Source: JAGXRK01 sp963804005 (GTDB lineage: Bacteria > Bacteroidota > Ignavibacteria > Ignavibacteriales > Ignavibacteriaceae). From it: a DNA stretch of 64,000 nucleotides. Below, piece after piece: positions 1-9,181 of this stretch (positions are counted from its first letter, which is position 1; the number at the start of each line of letters is the position of its first letter). A program made the position numbers and the translations under genes. The DNA is taken from contig CAWDOP010000012.1 in the NCBI GenBank assembly GCA_963804005.1, forward strand, positions 1 to 64,000, given 5' to 3'. The notes beneath the pieces are model-generated. The model saw only the letters and a program-made list of their open reading frames with translations. It searched no databases and was not told the DNA's origin.

Positions 1-1343
1 GATTAGCAACACAGATCGGTACTCAATTAGCAGGAGTTTTATATGTTCTTGATGAACCTTCAATCGGTCTTCATCAGAGTGATAATAAAAAACTTATAAA
101 ATCATTAAAAAGCCTTAGAGATTTAGGAAATACAATTATTGTCGTTGAGCATGATAGGGAGACTATTGAAAGTTCAGACTATATGATTGATCTCGGTCCT
201 GCGGCTGGTGAACACGGCGGTAAAGTTTGTATTTCTGGTACAACTTCAAAACTTCTTAATTCAAAAAACGGATTTGACTCACTTACGCTTAAATACTTGC
301 GTAACAAACAAGAGATTGCTTTGCCTGCCGAACGAAGAAAACAAAATGGAAAGTATCTCACACTAAAAGGTGCAAGTGGAAATAATCTAAAAAAAGTTGA
401 GTTGAAAATTCCTTTAGGAACTTTAACTTTAATTACCGGAGTAAGCGGCTCAGGTAAATCAACATTAGTTAATGAAACACTTGTTAAAATTTTAATGAGG
501 AAGTTTTACGGCTCTAAAGTTGTTCCGCTTCCTTATGAATCAATTGAAGGCGTCGAACATATTGATAAAGTGATTGAAATTGATCAATCACCAATCGGAA
601 GAACACCAAGATCAAATCCTGCAACATATACAGGATTGTTCACATTCATTCGCGATCTTTATTCGCAATTGCCTGAATCGAAAATGCGCGGCTATGCTAC
701 TGGAAGATTCAGTTTTAATGTTGCTGGTGGAAGATGTGAGGAATGCAAAGGTGACGGGTTAAAGAAAATTGAGATGAATTTTCTTCCCGATGTTTATGTG
801 TTGTGTGATGTTTGCAAAGGTAGAAGATACAATCGTGAAACTTTGCAGGTTCTTTATAAAACAAAATCAATTTCCGATGTTCTTGAAATGCGGATTGATG
901 AAGCTCTTGAATTTTTTAAAGATCTTCCAAGAATTAAAAGAAAATTACAAGCTATTCACGATGTCGGGTTAGGATATATTCGACTCGGTCAACAGGCAAC
1001 TACACTTTCCGGTGGGGAAGCTCAAAGAGTTAAACTTGCCACCGAGTTAAGTAAAGTTAGTACGGGTAAAACACTTTACATTCTTGATGAACCGACAACA
1101 GGACTTCATTTTGAAGATGTGAAAATTCTTCTAAATGTTCTAAATAAACTTGTTGAAAAAGGAAACACGGTTGTAGTTGTTGAACACAATCTTGATGTTG
1201 TTAAAACAGCAGACTGGATAATTGATCTTGGTCCCGGAGGGGGAGAAGCAGGCGGAAAAATAATTGCTGAAGGAACTCCAGAACAGATTATTAAGAATAA
1301 AAAAAGTTTGACGGGAAAATTTTTAGCAAAAGAACTTAATTAG
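1..1343 (+). CDS. uvrA: UvrA, excinuclease ABC subunit A (C-terminal part, 5' end outside the window)
   Basis: DNA damage-recognition ATPase of nucleotide excision repair, acting with UvrB and UvrC. The frame is open from base 3, so the gene began upstream; 446 residues are visible. In order: the first-domain Walker B with its D-loop (VLDEPSIGLH, about bases 48-77), the second Walker A (GVSGSGKST, about 438-464), a C-terminal zinc module with two CxxC pairs (CEEC and CDVC, about 738-820), the signature LSGGEAQRVKLATE (about 1005) and the second Walker B (LYILDEPTTGLH, about 1075). All second-domain motifs are intact. It converges on the reductase gene, 16 bases away. An ATG at 183 is internal and is not the start. 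Confidence 0.97.
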   Translation, partial: LATQIGTQLAGVLYVLDEPSIGLHQSDNKKLIKSLKSLRDLGNTIIVVEHDRETIESSDYMIDLGPAAGEHGGKVCISGTTSKLLNSKNGFDSLTLKYLRNKQEIALPAERRKQNGKYLTLKGASGNNLKKVELKIPLGTLTLITGVSGSGKSTLVNETLVKILMRKFYGSKVVPLPYESIEGVEHIDKVIEIDQSPIGRTPRSNPATYTGLFTFIRDLYSQLPESKMRGYATGRFSFNVAGGRCEECKGDGLKKIEMNFLPDVYVLCDVCKGRRYNRETLQVLYKTKSISDVLEMRIDEALEFFKDLPRIKRKLQAIHDVGLGYIRLGQQATTLSGGEAQRVKLATELSKVSTGKTLYILDEPTTGLHFEDVKILLNVLNKLVEKGNTVVVVEHNLDVVKTADWIIDLGPGGGEAGGKIIAEGTPEQIIKNKKSLTGKFLAKELN

Positions 1344-1359
1344 AAGAATTTCTAACGAA

Positions 1360-2184
1360 TTATTTTATTTTCATCGGATTCCAGGACAATCTTAGACCTT
1401 CATCAAGTCCGTTAAGAATTTTCATATCACTATTCGAAATTTCAAAATCAAAAACATTTGCATTTTCGAAAATTCTTTCACGCTTTGCTGATTTAGGAAT
1501 TGTTATAACGCCGTGTTGAAGACTCCATTTTATCATTATCTGAGAATAAGACTTGGAATATTTTTTCATCATTTGTTCAACAATAGGATTGTCTAACCTT
1601 TTCATTCTTGCTAAAGGGGAATAACCCTCAAGGGCAATTTTATGTTTAGCACAAAATTCTAGTAAATCTTTCAGATACAGAAATACATGAAACTCCACCT
1701 GGTTAACAGCAGGAATTATATTAGCATAACCAAGCAATTCCTCAAGATGATGAATCATGTAATTGCTAACACCAATAGCTCTGCATCTTCCGGATTCATA
1801 AATATTTTCTAAAGCTTTCCATGCTTCTTTCCGTTTATCTGTTCCTGGCCAATGAATTAAGTAAAGATCAATATAGTCCAGACATAGATTCTTTAGACTT
1901 TTATCAAATGCTTTTAATGCTTTATCGTAACCATGATCATCATTCCATAATTTGGTTGTTACAAAAATTTCTTCTCGCGGAATTCCGCTTCTTTTTACTG
2001 CCTCGCCAACTTCTTTTTCATTTCCATATATACTTGCAGAATCAATATGCCTGTATCCTGCTTCAAAAGAGCTGAGACAAGCATTAACACATCTCGAAGG
2101 TTTGGTGAGGTAAACTCCTAGCCCAAATTGAGGAATTTCAAATCCGTTATTAAGTTTAATTTTATAATTGATATCACGTTTCAT
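1360..2184 (-). CDS. Aldo/keto reductase
   Basis: NAD(P)H-dependent reductase of the AKR superfamily; the carbonyl substrate cannot be read from sequence. The catalytic tetrad is complete: Asp and Tyr in HIDSASIYGNE (D48, Y53), Lys in TTKLWN (K78) and His in LIHWPG (H111). The late IPKSAKRERIFEN segment is the usual cofactor phosphate-binding region. I place the start at the ATG at 2184 (274 residues), because AGGA lies six bases before it. An in-frame ATG at 2200-2202 would overlap the upstream transporter gene and has no SD. The SD overlaps the transporter stop codon, so the two genes are probably co-transcribed. Similar proteins include 2,5-diketogluconate and methylglyoxal reductases. Confidence 0.92.
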   Translation of the reverse strand: MKRDINYKIKLNNGFEIPQFGLGVYLTKPSRCVNACLSSFEAGYRHIDSASIYGNEKEVGEAVKRSGIPREEIFVTTKLWNDDHGYDKALKAFDKSLKNLCLDYIDLYLIHWPGTDKRKEAWKALENIYESGRCRAIGVSNYMIHHLEELLGYANIIPAVNQVEFHVFLYLKDLLEFCAKHKIALEGYSPLARMKRLDNPIVEQMMKKYSKSYSQIMIKWSLQHGVITIPKSAKRERIFENANVFDFEISNSDMKILNGLDEGLRLSWNPMKIK

Positions 2185-2191
2185 ATTTTTC

Positions 2192-2938
2192 CTAAAAGAC
2201 ATTTAATAGTTCGAGAGACATTATTAAAATAGCAACGATTAGAACTGCTTTGATTAATTTTTCACCTTTCTTAACCGAAAGTTTTGCACCCCACCAGCCT
2301 CCAAAAGCATTTCCGGCTGATAGAGTCAATCCGTAAAACCAGTTAATGTTATCTGTGAACAGGAAAACAAGAAATGCTGGTACAGTAAATATTAATACAA
2401 CAAAAACTTTGTGCATATTAATTCTTATTAAATCAAGCTTCATAAGTTTTTGTAAAGCAGCCATTATCATAAAGCCAACACCAACCTGAATGAATCCTCC
2501 ATAAAAACCAATGCCGGTCATCGCAATCAATACTTTCCAGTCAATTGTAAGATTACTGTTAAATTCAGTCTGCTTTTTATTCGGTACAAGCATTGTAATA
2601 ATTATCCCGATCATAACAATTGCAAGGAGTTTTCTGAATAAGCCATCGCTGATGGTTACTGCAAGGACTGCACCAAGAATTGCTCCGGGGAGTGTGAGCG
2701 CAGAGAGAATCATACTATTTTTTAATTCGTAATATTTTTCTCGTTTGAATGCATAGACTGCCGAAACATTTTGAAACAATATTGCAACCCGGTTCGTCCC
2801 GTTTGCTAGTGCGGAATCCAAACCAAGAAAAATAAGAGTTGGAAGAGTCAAAGATGAACCGCCGCCTGCATTAACATTTATAAATGCAGCAACTGTTCCA
2901 ACAGCAAATAAAATTAAAGCGGCTTCTATATCCGACAA
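2192..2938 (-). CDS. TauE/SafE family (DUF81) membrane transporter
   Basis: Polytopic inner-membrane protein of 248 residues in the family of sulfite, sulfoacetate and sulfonate exporters. The N-terminal signature NVNAGGGSSLTLPTL followed by LANGTNRVAILFQN is diagnostic, and a second repeat half begins near GFYGGFIQVGVGFM. Hydrophobic segments cover almost the whole length. The start is TTG at 2938, with GGAG eight bases upstream. The stop codon lies inside the SD of the aldo/keto reductase, so translation may be coupled. The substrate is not determinable here and no sulfur-metabolism genes are adjacent. Confidence 0.88.
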   Translation of the reverse strand: MSDIEAALILFAVGTVAAFINVNAGGGSSLTLPTLIFLGLDSALANGTNRVAILFQNVSAVYAFKREKYYELKNSMILSALTLPGAILGAVLAVTISDGLFRKLLAIVMIGIIITMLVPNKKQTEFNSNLTIDWKVLIAMTGIGFYGGFIQVGVGFMIMAALQKLMKLDLIRINMHKVFVVLIFTVPAFLVFLFTDNINWFYGLTLSAGNAFGGWWGAKLSVKKGEKLIKAVLIVAILIMSLELLNVF

Positions 2939-3084
2939 ATGTTTTTCTCCTTAAAAACAACTCTGCTAAAATACTAATAAACAATATTAAGCATAGAACT
3001 TCTTCAGCACGGTTTTCATTTATTCTAAAATCAACTAATTTTAATCGAGTTATAAATTAACTTTTATTCAAGGTATCTAAATTT

Positions 3085-4968
3085 ATGAAAACTTTTCGAT
3101 CAGCATTTTGCATTTCGACAATTTTTTTTCTAATTAACTTTTTTTCCTGTTCTCAATCTAATTCTTCGGCAGAATATCTTCAACAAAACTATACTAAGAA
3201 AGAATATAAAATTGCAATGCGAGATGGCGTCGAATTATATACAATAGTTTATTCACCGAAAAATAAATCTGAAAAATATCCTATTCTCTTAATGCGAACC
3301 CCATATAGTATCGCTCCTTATGGAGAAAATGTTTTTAGAAATATTCTGACTCCATCAAAATCGTTTATTGAAGACGGATATATCTTCGTATTCCAGGATG
3401 TACGCGGCAGATTTATGTCTGGAGGCGAATATGATAATATGCGTCCTTACATTAAGATTAAGCAAAGTGTTAATGATGTTGATGAAAGCAGTGATACTTA
3501 CGACACTATTGAGTGGCTGATTAATAATATTGAAAATCATAATGGCAAAGTCGGTCAATGGGGAAATTCATATCCGGGTTTTTATACTGTAATGGGTGCG
3601 TTAGATGCTCATCCAAATTTAGTTGCAGTTTCTCCGCAGGCTCCGATTGCCGATTGGTTTATTGGTGATGATATGCATCATAATGGAGCTTTTTCTTTAT
3701 TGCTGTCCTTTAATTTCTTTAAGACATTTGGAATTCCACGTAATGAACTAACAACAACATGGCCTCAATCAATTCAATACTTATCGCCGGATGCATATAC
3801 TTTCTTTTTGAATCTTGGTCCCTTAAAGAATGTAAACAAGAATTATCTGAACAACGAAATCCCTTTTTGGGATACTTTAATGACTCACGGAGACTATAAT
3901 AACTTTTGGCAAAGCAGAAATGTTCTTCCGCATTTGAAAAATATCAAACCTGCCGTTCTTACTGTTGGTGGATGGTATGATTCCGAAGACCTTTATGGTG
4001 CATTGAATATTTATGAAACTATTGAGCAAAATGATACCGAAAATAAAAATTTTATAGTAATGGGGCCCTGGACACATGGACATTGGGTCGTAGGTAAAGG
4101 GGATTCATTAAACGATTTTTATTTCGGGAGTAACACAGCAGAATATTTTCGTGATGAAATTCTATCTCCCTTCTTCAAATACTATCTAAAAGGAGAAGGA
4201 GAATTGAATTTAAAAAGTGCATATTTGTTTGATACCGGATATAATAAATGGGAAAGTTTTGATGCGTGGGCACCACCACTTGCACAAGATGTGGAAGTGT
4301 TTTTCAATGATGATGGTGAACTATCCTTCAGTAAAAAAACTAATGAAATTAAATTCACAGAATATTTAAGTAATCCGAACAATCCTGTTCCTTACACTAG
4401 TAAATTTATTGACTCACGTGGATTTTACCGGGCACAATATATGATTGAAGATCAACGGTTTACTTTTACACGTCCCGATGTAATTTCATTTCAAACTGAA
4501 CCGCTTGAAGGTGATATAACCATAGCAGGACAAATCATTGCTGACCTTTTTGTTTCAACAACCGGAACAGACGCGGACTGGGTAGTAAAACTTATTGATG
4601 TTTATCCTTACGATATGAAAAATCCTGATCCAAATCCTGCCGGAGTTGAAATGGGGGGATATCAAAGACTTATTCGTTATGAAATATTTCGTGGAAAATT
4701 CAGAAATAGTTATGAAAATCCGGATCCATTTACTCCGAATGAAGTCACAAATGTAAAATTTAACTTAAACGATGCTTATCATACATTCAAAGAAGGTCAC
4801 AGGATAATGATACAAATTCAAAGTAGTATGTTTCCTTTCTTTGATCGTAATCCACAGACTTTTATTGATATTTATAGTGCAGATGTAAAAGATTTTATTA
4901 AAGCTTATCACAGGATTTATCATTCAAAAGAATATCCCAGTAAAATTGTTTTGAAAGTGCTTGAGTGA
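3085..4968 (+). CDS. CocE/NonD (peptidase S15-like) alpha/beta hydrolase
   Basis: Secreted or membrane-anchored hydrolase of 627 residues, of the family that includes X-Pro dipeptidyl peptidase, cocaine esterase and alpha-amino-acid ester hydrolases. The N-terminus is a signal sequence ending in FFSC (Cys22), a loose lipobox that suggests a lipoprotein. The catalytic triad is visible: Ser162 in WGNSYPG, Asp299 in GGWYDSED and His331 in GPWTHGHW. The oxyanion-region motif FQDVRGRFMSGG is also present. The C-terminal part (from about 450) is the beta jelly-roll domain typical of the family. Context suggests peptide or ester scavenging in the periplasm, but the substrate is unknown. The DUF1028 gene follows closely. 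Confidence 0.9.
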   Translation: MKTFRSAFCISTIFFLINFFSCSQSNSSAEYLQQNYTKKEYKIAMRDGVELYTIVYSPKNKSEKYPILLMRTPYSIAPYGENVFRNILTPSKSFIEDGYIFVFQDVRGRFMSGGEYDNMRPYIKIKQSVNDVDESSDTYDTIEWLINNIENHNGKVGQWGNSYPGFYTVMGALDAHPNLVAVSPQAPIADWFIGDDMHHNGAFSLLLSFNFFKTFGIPRNELTTTWPQSIQYLSPDAYTFFLNLGPLKNVNKNYLNNEIPFWDTLMTHGDYNNFWQSRNVLPHLKNIKPAVLTVGGWYDSEDLYGALNIYETIEQNDTENKNFIVMGPWTHGHWVVGKGDSLNDFYFGSNTAEYFRDEILSPFFKYYLKGEGELNLKSAYLFDTGYNKWESFDAWAPPLAQDVEVFFNDDGELSFSKKTNEIKFTEYLSNPNNPVPYTSKFIDSRGFYRAQYMIEDQRFTFTRPDVISFQTEPLEGDITIAGQIIADLFVSTTGTDADWVVKLIDVYPYDMKNPDPNPAGVEMGGYQRLIRYEIFRGKFRNSYENPDPFTPNEVTNVKFNLNDAYHTFKEGHRIMIQIQSSMFPFFDRNPQTFIDIYSADVKDFIKAYHRIYHSKEYPSKIVLKVLE

Positions 4969-5042
4969 ATTGGATTTCCACCTGTGAGGGGATGATAGTT
5001 AAAATTGTAATTTTTTTATTTAAAAAAACTATAAGGCAAAAA

Positions 5043-6032
5043 ATGAAAAAGCAGATTTTATTGTTTATTACAATACTTTTTATTGCCAGTGAAATGCCAG
5101 CACAGGTTTATAACAGTGAAAATCCTTTAGCACATACATATTCAATCGTTGCACGCGATCCTGAAACGGGAGAAATGGGAGTTGCAGTCCAATCTCATTG
5201 GTTCTCTGTCGGATCTATTGTTGCGTGGGGTGAAGCGGGTGTTGGTGTTGTGGCAACTCAATCATTTGTAAATCCTTCATTTGGTCCGCGTGGATTAGAA
5301 ATAATGAAAAACGGAATGAGTGCCGAAGAAACACTTGATCTTCTCATTGCATCTGATGAAGGAAGAGAATTCCGTCAATTGGCAATTCTTGATGTGAACG
5401 GAAATGTTAAGACTTTCACTGGAAACAAGTGCATTGAAGATGCTGGACATATTATTGGAAACAATTATTCCGTTCAAGCTAATTTGATGTTAAATGAGCG
5501 TGTTTGGGGAGCAATGGCCAGGGCATTCGAAAGATCTACAGGACCACTTGCAGAAAGAATGATTGCCGCACTTGAAGCCGCTCAAAATGTTGGAGGAGAT
5601 ATTCGTGGTCAGCAGTCTGCTTCTATTTTAGTTGTGCGTGGTAATGCAACAGGAAATCTCTGGGAAGACAGATTAATTGATCTCCGTATTGAAGATCATC
5701 CTCAGCCAATTGATGAAATTAAAAGACTATTAAAAGTTTACCGTGCTTACGAACATATGAATAACGGTGATGTTGCAGTTGAAATAAATGATATGGAACT
5801 TGCAATGAAAGAATATTCTGCTGCAATGGAAATGTTTCCCGAAAATCTTGAAATGAAATATTGGACGGCGATTACTTTAGTTAATGTGGGTGAATTAGAA
5901 AAAGCTTTGCCAATGTTCAAAGATATTTTTTCAAAAGACCAAAATTGGAAAGAACTAACTCCGAGATTGATAAAAAATGAAATGTTAATTGCAGATGAGG
6001 AAACGCTTAAGAAAATTATGAATGTTGATTGA
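5043..6032 (+). CDS. DUF1028 domain protein with tetratricopeptide-like C-terminus
   Basis: Exported protein of 329 residues. The signal peptide runs to about residue 20 (MPAQ), followed by a DUF1028 domain beginning THYSI-like (HTYSIVARD, then GEMGVAVQSHWFSVG). DUF1028 resembles Ntn-hydrolases, but no activity is established. The C-terminal 80 residues hold alternating amphipathic helices (AYEHMNNGDVAVEIND, then YSAAMEMFPENLEMKYW) that read as one or two TPR units. I chose the ATG at 5043, with AAGG about seven bases upstream. A longer frame from 4965 overlaps the previous gene and would bury the signal peptide. Probably in one transcript with the CocE hydrolase. Confidence 0.8.
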   Translation: MKKQILLFITILFIASEMPAQVYNSENPLAHTYSIVARDPETGEMGVAVQSHWFSVGSIVAWGEAGVGVVATQSFVNPSFGPRGLEIMKNGMSAEETLDLLIASDEGREFRQLAILDVNGNVKTFTGNKCIEDAGHIIGNNYSVQANLMLNERVWGAMARAFERSTGPLAERMIAALEAAQNVGGDIRGQQSASILVVRGNATGNLWEDRLIDLRIEDHPQPIDEIKRLLKVYRAYEHMNNGDVAVEINDMELAMKEYSAAMEMFPENLEMKYWTAITLVNVGELEKALPMFKDIFSKDQNWKELTPRLIKNEMLIADEETLKKIMNVD

Positions 6033-6048
6033 TGCTTCATTGATAACA

Positions 6049-6093
6049 TGGCTGAAGCAGGAATTATTTTACTTCAGCCAGATTTCTTATTTG
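6049..6093 (+). terminator. Probable rho-independent terminator after the DUF1028 gene
   Basis: A perfect 9-bp stem (6049-6057 with 6072-6080, TGGCTGAAG/CTTCAGCCA) with a 14-base loop, followed by a T-rich but interrupted tract. It sits between the DUF1028 gene and the rhomboid gene. Confidence 0.5.
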
Positions 6094-6144
6094 CCCCTAC
6101 ATACCTTCTGACTTTATATTTGTATAAAATTATGAAGTTATTAT

Positions 6145-6798
6145 TTGCAAATCGATAAAGATATATTTTGCAGGTTGATTGTTCCCCTAACTTTTCCTTT
6201 AATAATATGGATTATACATTTAATCTCATACCTGTTTAACATTAGCTTAAGTCAGTTAGGTGTGCTGCCAAGAAATTTCTCTGGACTAATTGGAATAATT
6301 ACTGCACCGTTAATACATGGTAGCTTTTCGCATCTCATTTCTAATACTGCTCCTCTAATAATACTTGGTGTTAGTATATTTTATTTTTATCCAAAGTCAG
6401 CTTATCTTTCTTTTGTTTTAATATATATAGGAACCGGATTTTTTGTTTGGTTATTCGGTCGGGAAGTCTACCATATCGGTGCAAGCGGTGTAGTGTACGG
6501 TTTTGTATCATTCTTATTCTTCAGCGGAATTTTCAGAAGAGACAATAAATCTATTGCACTCTCTCTTCTTGTTGTTTTTCTTTATGGTGGTTTAGTTTGG
6601 GGTGTTTTTCCCGGTATGAAAGGAATTTCCTGGGAATCGCATCTGATAGGTGGAATTGTAGGAATGGCAACAGCATTTATCTTTCGTAAAATTGATCCAC
6701 AAAAAAAATATGATTGGGAAGATGAGGAAGTAACTATTCCAAAAGAAAAATTAGAAATCTCTTACGACGCTGATAAAAATAAATTTTTAAATGAATAG
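6145..6798 (+). CDS. Rhomboid family intramembrane serine protease
   Basis: Intramembrane protease of 217 residues with about six membrane segments. The catalytic dyad is intact: Ser114 in IGASGVVYG and His166 in SWESHLIGG. The HGSFSHLISN motif in segment 2 (about residues 58-67) is the conserved rhomboid His/Asn stretch. The only start giving a full-length protein is TTG at 6145; the SD is weak (GAAG at 6134). The ATG at 6132 is in another frame and stops after eight codons. The charged C-terminal tail (about 35 residues) is cytoplasmic and has no recognisable domain. The natural substrate is unknown. Confidence 0.9.
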   Translation: MQIDKDIFCRLIVPLTFPLIIWIIHLISYLFNISLSQLGVLPRNFSGLIGIITAPLIHGSFSHLISNTAPLIILGVSIFYFYPKSAYLSFVLIYIGTGFFVWLFGREVYHIGASGVVYGFVSFLFFSGIFRRDNKSIALSLLVVFLYGGLVWGVFPGMKGISWESHLIGGIVGMATAFIFRKIDPQKKYDWEDEEVTIPKEKLEISYDADKNKFLNE

Positions 6799-6864
6799 TC
6801 TTTAAGAGTAAGATTCTTCATAGTAAAAAAAATATTTTAATAAATTTAGTATATAAGGAGTAAC

Positions 6865-7215
6865 ATGAAAAAAACTTCATCTGAAACACGGTTATACCGG
6901 ACAGAGATGAACGATAAAATTCTAAATTCGGGTTTTAGAGATTTCAATAAGTTTTTTGCTCTTGATAATAAGGCTTATCTTGACGGTGCACTTAACGCAA
7001 AAACAAAAGAGTTAATGGGACTAGCTGCCTCAATGGTACTGCGATGTAATGATTGCATATTTTATCACATTGATCGTTCAATTCAAGAAGGCACTACAAG
7101 AGAAGAGCTTTATGAAACTTTTAACGTTGCCCTGATTGTCGGCGGTTCAATTGTCATTCCGCATCTTCGTTATGCATTTGAGGTAATGGAAGAAATCTTT
7201 AATGAGAAAGGGTGA
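6865..7215 (+). CDS. Carboxymuconolactone decarboxylase (CMD/AhpD-like) family protein
   Basis: Small all-alpha protein of 116 residues. The AhpD-type redox motif is present as C61-x-x-C64 followed by His68 (CNDCIFYH), which suggests a thiol peroxidase-linked or disulfide-reducing role more than an aromatic decarboxylase. A good SD (GGAG) stands six bases before the ATG. The following amidohydrolase gene starts five bases after this stop, so they are co-transcribed. The specific partner or oxidant cannot be inferred. Confidence 0.88.
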   Translation: MKKTSSETRLYRTEMNDKILNSGFRDFNKFFALDNKAYLDGALNAKTKELMGLAASMVLRCNDCIFYHIDRSIQEGTTREELYETFNVALIVGGSIVIPHLRYAFEVMEEIFNEKG

Positions 7216-7219
7216 TGTT

Positions 7220-8575
7220 ATGAGTGAGAGTGAGAAAAAAGTTCTTTTAACTCCCAAAGAAATTGTAACTGTTGATTCACAAAACAGAGTTTTAAAAAAT
7301 CATGCTGTTGAAATTACCAATAACAAAATCTCAGCAATTTATAATCTTAATGAAATTGACACTCAAAAATATAATGGGAAAATAATCAGAATAGATAATC
7401 TGAGTTTAATTCCCGGATTTATTCAAACTCATATTCATCTTTGTCAAACTTTGTTTCGCGGACTTGCAGATGATCTTGAACTTCTTGAATGGCTTCAATT
7501 AAAAATATTTCCTTATGAAAATGCGCATACTAAAGAATCTCTGCGAGCTTCTGTTAAAGCAGGAATCTTAGAATTGCATAAATGCGGTACAACTACTATT
7601 CTTGATATGGGAACTCTTAAGCATCAGGAAATAATCTTTGAAGAATTAATTCATTCCGGTATGCGTGCTTTTGCAGGAAAATGTATGATCGATCAGAACG
7701 ATCTTTTCCCACAATTTAAATCAAGCACTAAAGATGAGATAAAAGATACTTACCAGCTGGCAAAAGATTTTCACAATCAATCAAATGGAATGATAAAATA
7801 CGGATTTGCTCCTCGTTTTATTCTGTCTTGCTCCGATGAATTATTAAGAGAAACATCTGAAATGCAAAAAGAATTTATCGGAAGTATTTATCATACACAT
7901 GCATCAGAGAACAAAAATGAAATAGCTGAAATAAGAAAAAGGTACGGACAAGAAAACATCGAGCATTTTAGTTCGATTGGAATATTAAATGATCATACAG
8001 TTCTTGCTCACGGCATTCACGTTAACGAAAATGAAATAAATTCACTTAAAGAAAATGATGTGAGAATATCTCATTGTCCTTCTTCTAATCTTAAACTTGG
8101 ATCAGGTATCGCAAATATTCCGCGTTACATAAAAGAAGGAATATCTGTTTCACTAGGAGCAGATGGGGCGCCCTGTAATAATAATCTTAATATTTTTACA
8201 GAAATGCGATTGGCTTCACTGATTCAAAAACCGATTCACGGACCGAAAGTTATGGACGCTTTGACAGTATTCCGCCTCGCTACAATTGAAGGAGCAAAAG
8301 CTTTGCATATTGATACTGAAGTCGGGAGTATTGAGGTCGGTAAAAATGCAGATCTGGTTTTGCTAGATCTTAATGAAATTGATATACCTTACTTAGATGA
8401 CGAGACAAATATTTATTCAAAGATTGTTTATTCGGCATCAAAGCAACAGGTTAACTCTGTTATGATTGAAGGAAAATGGGTTGTAAAGGATAGAGTATCT
8501 CTAAAATATGATGAAGGGGAACTTATATCATCAGCTAAATCTGAATTAAGCAGTTTATTGAAAAGAGCAAGATGA
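7220..8575 (+). CDS. Amidohydrolase of the MtaD/SsnA/Atz group (nucleoside or S-adenosylhomocysteine deaminase-like)
   Basis: Metal-dependent deaminase or chlorohydrolase-type enzyme of 451 residues. Metal ligands are visible in order: HxH in QTHIHLCQ (H71, H73), His in HTHASEN, His in LAHGIHV and Asp in LGADGAPCNN. The closing FRLATIEGAKAL and GKNADLVLLDL segments are typical of the group. The family includes 5-methylthioadenosine/SAH deaminases, guanine deaminases and triazine hydrolases; the first is most likely, but the substrate is not certain. The ATG at 7220 is preferred over 7202 because AGGGTGA precedes it and it avoids overlap. Its stop overlaps the rdgB start by four bases, linking it to nucleotide clean-up. 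Confidence 0.87.
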   Translation: MSESEKKVLLTPKEIVTVDSQNRVLKNHAVEITNNKISAIYNLNEIDTQKYNGKIIRIDNLSLIPGFIQTHIHLCQTLFRGLADDLELLEWLQLKIFPYENAHTKESLRASVKAGILELHKCGTTTILDMGTLKHQEIIFEELIHSGMRAFAGKCMIDQNDLFPQFKSSTKDEIKDTYQLAKDFHNQSNGMIKYGFAPRFILSCSDELLRETSEMQKEFIGSIYHTHASENKNEIAEIRKRYGQENIEHFSSIGILNDHTVLAHGIHVNENEINSLKENDVRISHCPSSNLKLGSGIANIPRYIKEGISVSLGADGAPCNNNLNIFTEMRLASLIQKPIHGPKVMDALTVFRLATIEGAKALHIDTEVGSIEVGKNADLVLLDLNEIDIPYLDDETNIYSKIVYSASKQQVNSVMIEGKWVVKDRVSLKYDEGELISSAKSELSSLLKRAR

Positions 8576-9162
8576 ATTTAAAAAAGATACTTATAGCTAC
8601 TACAAATAAAGGTAAGCTTGAAGATATTCGTGAGATATTAAAGGATATGAAACTTAACATTATTTCCTTTCTTGACTTCAATGATTATCCGGATGTAATT
8701 GAAGATGGAGAAACATTCGAAGCAAATGCAAAACTAAAAGCAAAAGCTGCTTTTGAAAAATATAAAATTCCGGTTATTGCTGATGATTCAGGATTGTCTG
8801 TGGATCAATTAAACGGCACGCCGGGGGTTATCTCTGCAAGATATGCCGGAGAGAATGCATCTGATGATGATAACAATAAAAAATTAATTCAGGAATTAGA
8901 AAAATATCCCGAACCTCATTTAGCCAAATATATTTGTGTTGCTGTTTATTACGATGGAAACAGTTTTGTAAGTGCGTATGGTGAATGTAAAGGTAAAATT
9001 ATTAAAAAGGGCAGAGGTACAAACGGATTTGGATACGATCCGTATTTTGTGTCTGATAATTATGAACTAACTATGGGTGAACTGAGTCTAGAGGAAAAGA
9101 ATAAAATCAGTCACAGATTAAAAGCATTTGAACAGTTGAAACATATTTTGGAAAAATTATGA
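8572..9162 (+). CDS. rdgB: RdgB/HAM1 non-canonical purine NTP pyrophosphatase
   Basis: Cytoplasmic house-cleaning enzyme that hydrolyses dITP, ITP and XTP to monophosphates and pyrophosphate. At 196 residues it has the normal length. Motifs seen: ATTNKGKLEDI at the N-terminus (substrate binding), GETFEANAKLKA, ADDSGLSVDQLNGTPGV with ARYAG, and the C-terminal NGFGYDPYF and SHRLKAFE. The ATG overlaps the preceding stop as ATGA, so translation is probably coupled with the upstream deaminase. It converges on the menG operon, 19 bases away. Confidence 0.96.
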   Translation: MNLKKILIATTNKGKLEDIREILKDMKLNIISFLDFNDYPDVIEDGETFEANAKLKAKAAFEKYKIPVIADDSGLSVDQLNGTPGVISARYAGENASDDDNNKKLIQELEKYPEPHLAKYICVAVYYDGNSFVSAYGECKGKIIKKGRGTNGFGYDPYFVSDNYELTMGELSLEEKNKISHRLKAFEQLKHILEKL

Positions 9163-9181
9163 AAATAAGATTATCTTCTAA

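Noticed and set aside
4965..5042. Longer start for the DUF1028 gene
   Set aside because: It overlaps the hydrolase gene, lacks a good SD and would place 26 residues before the signal peptide.
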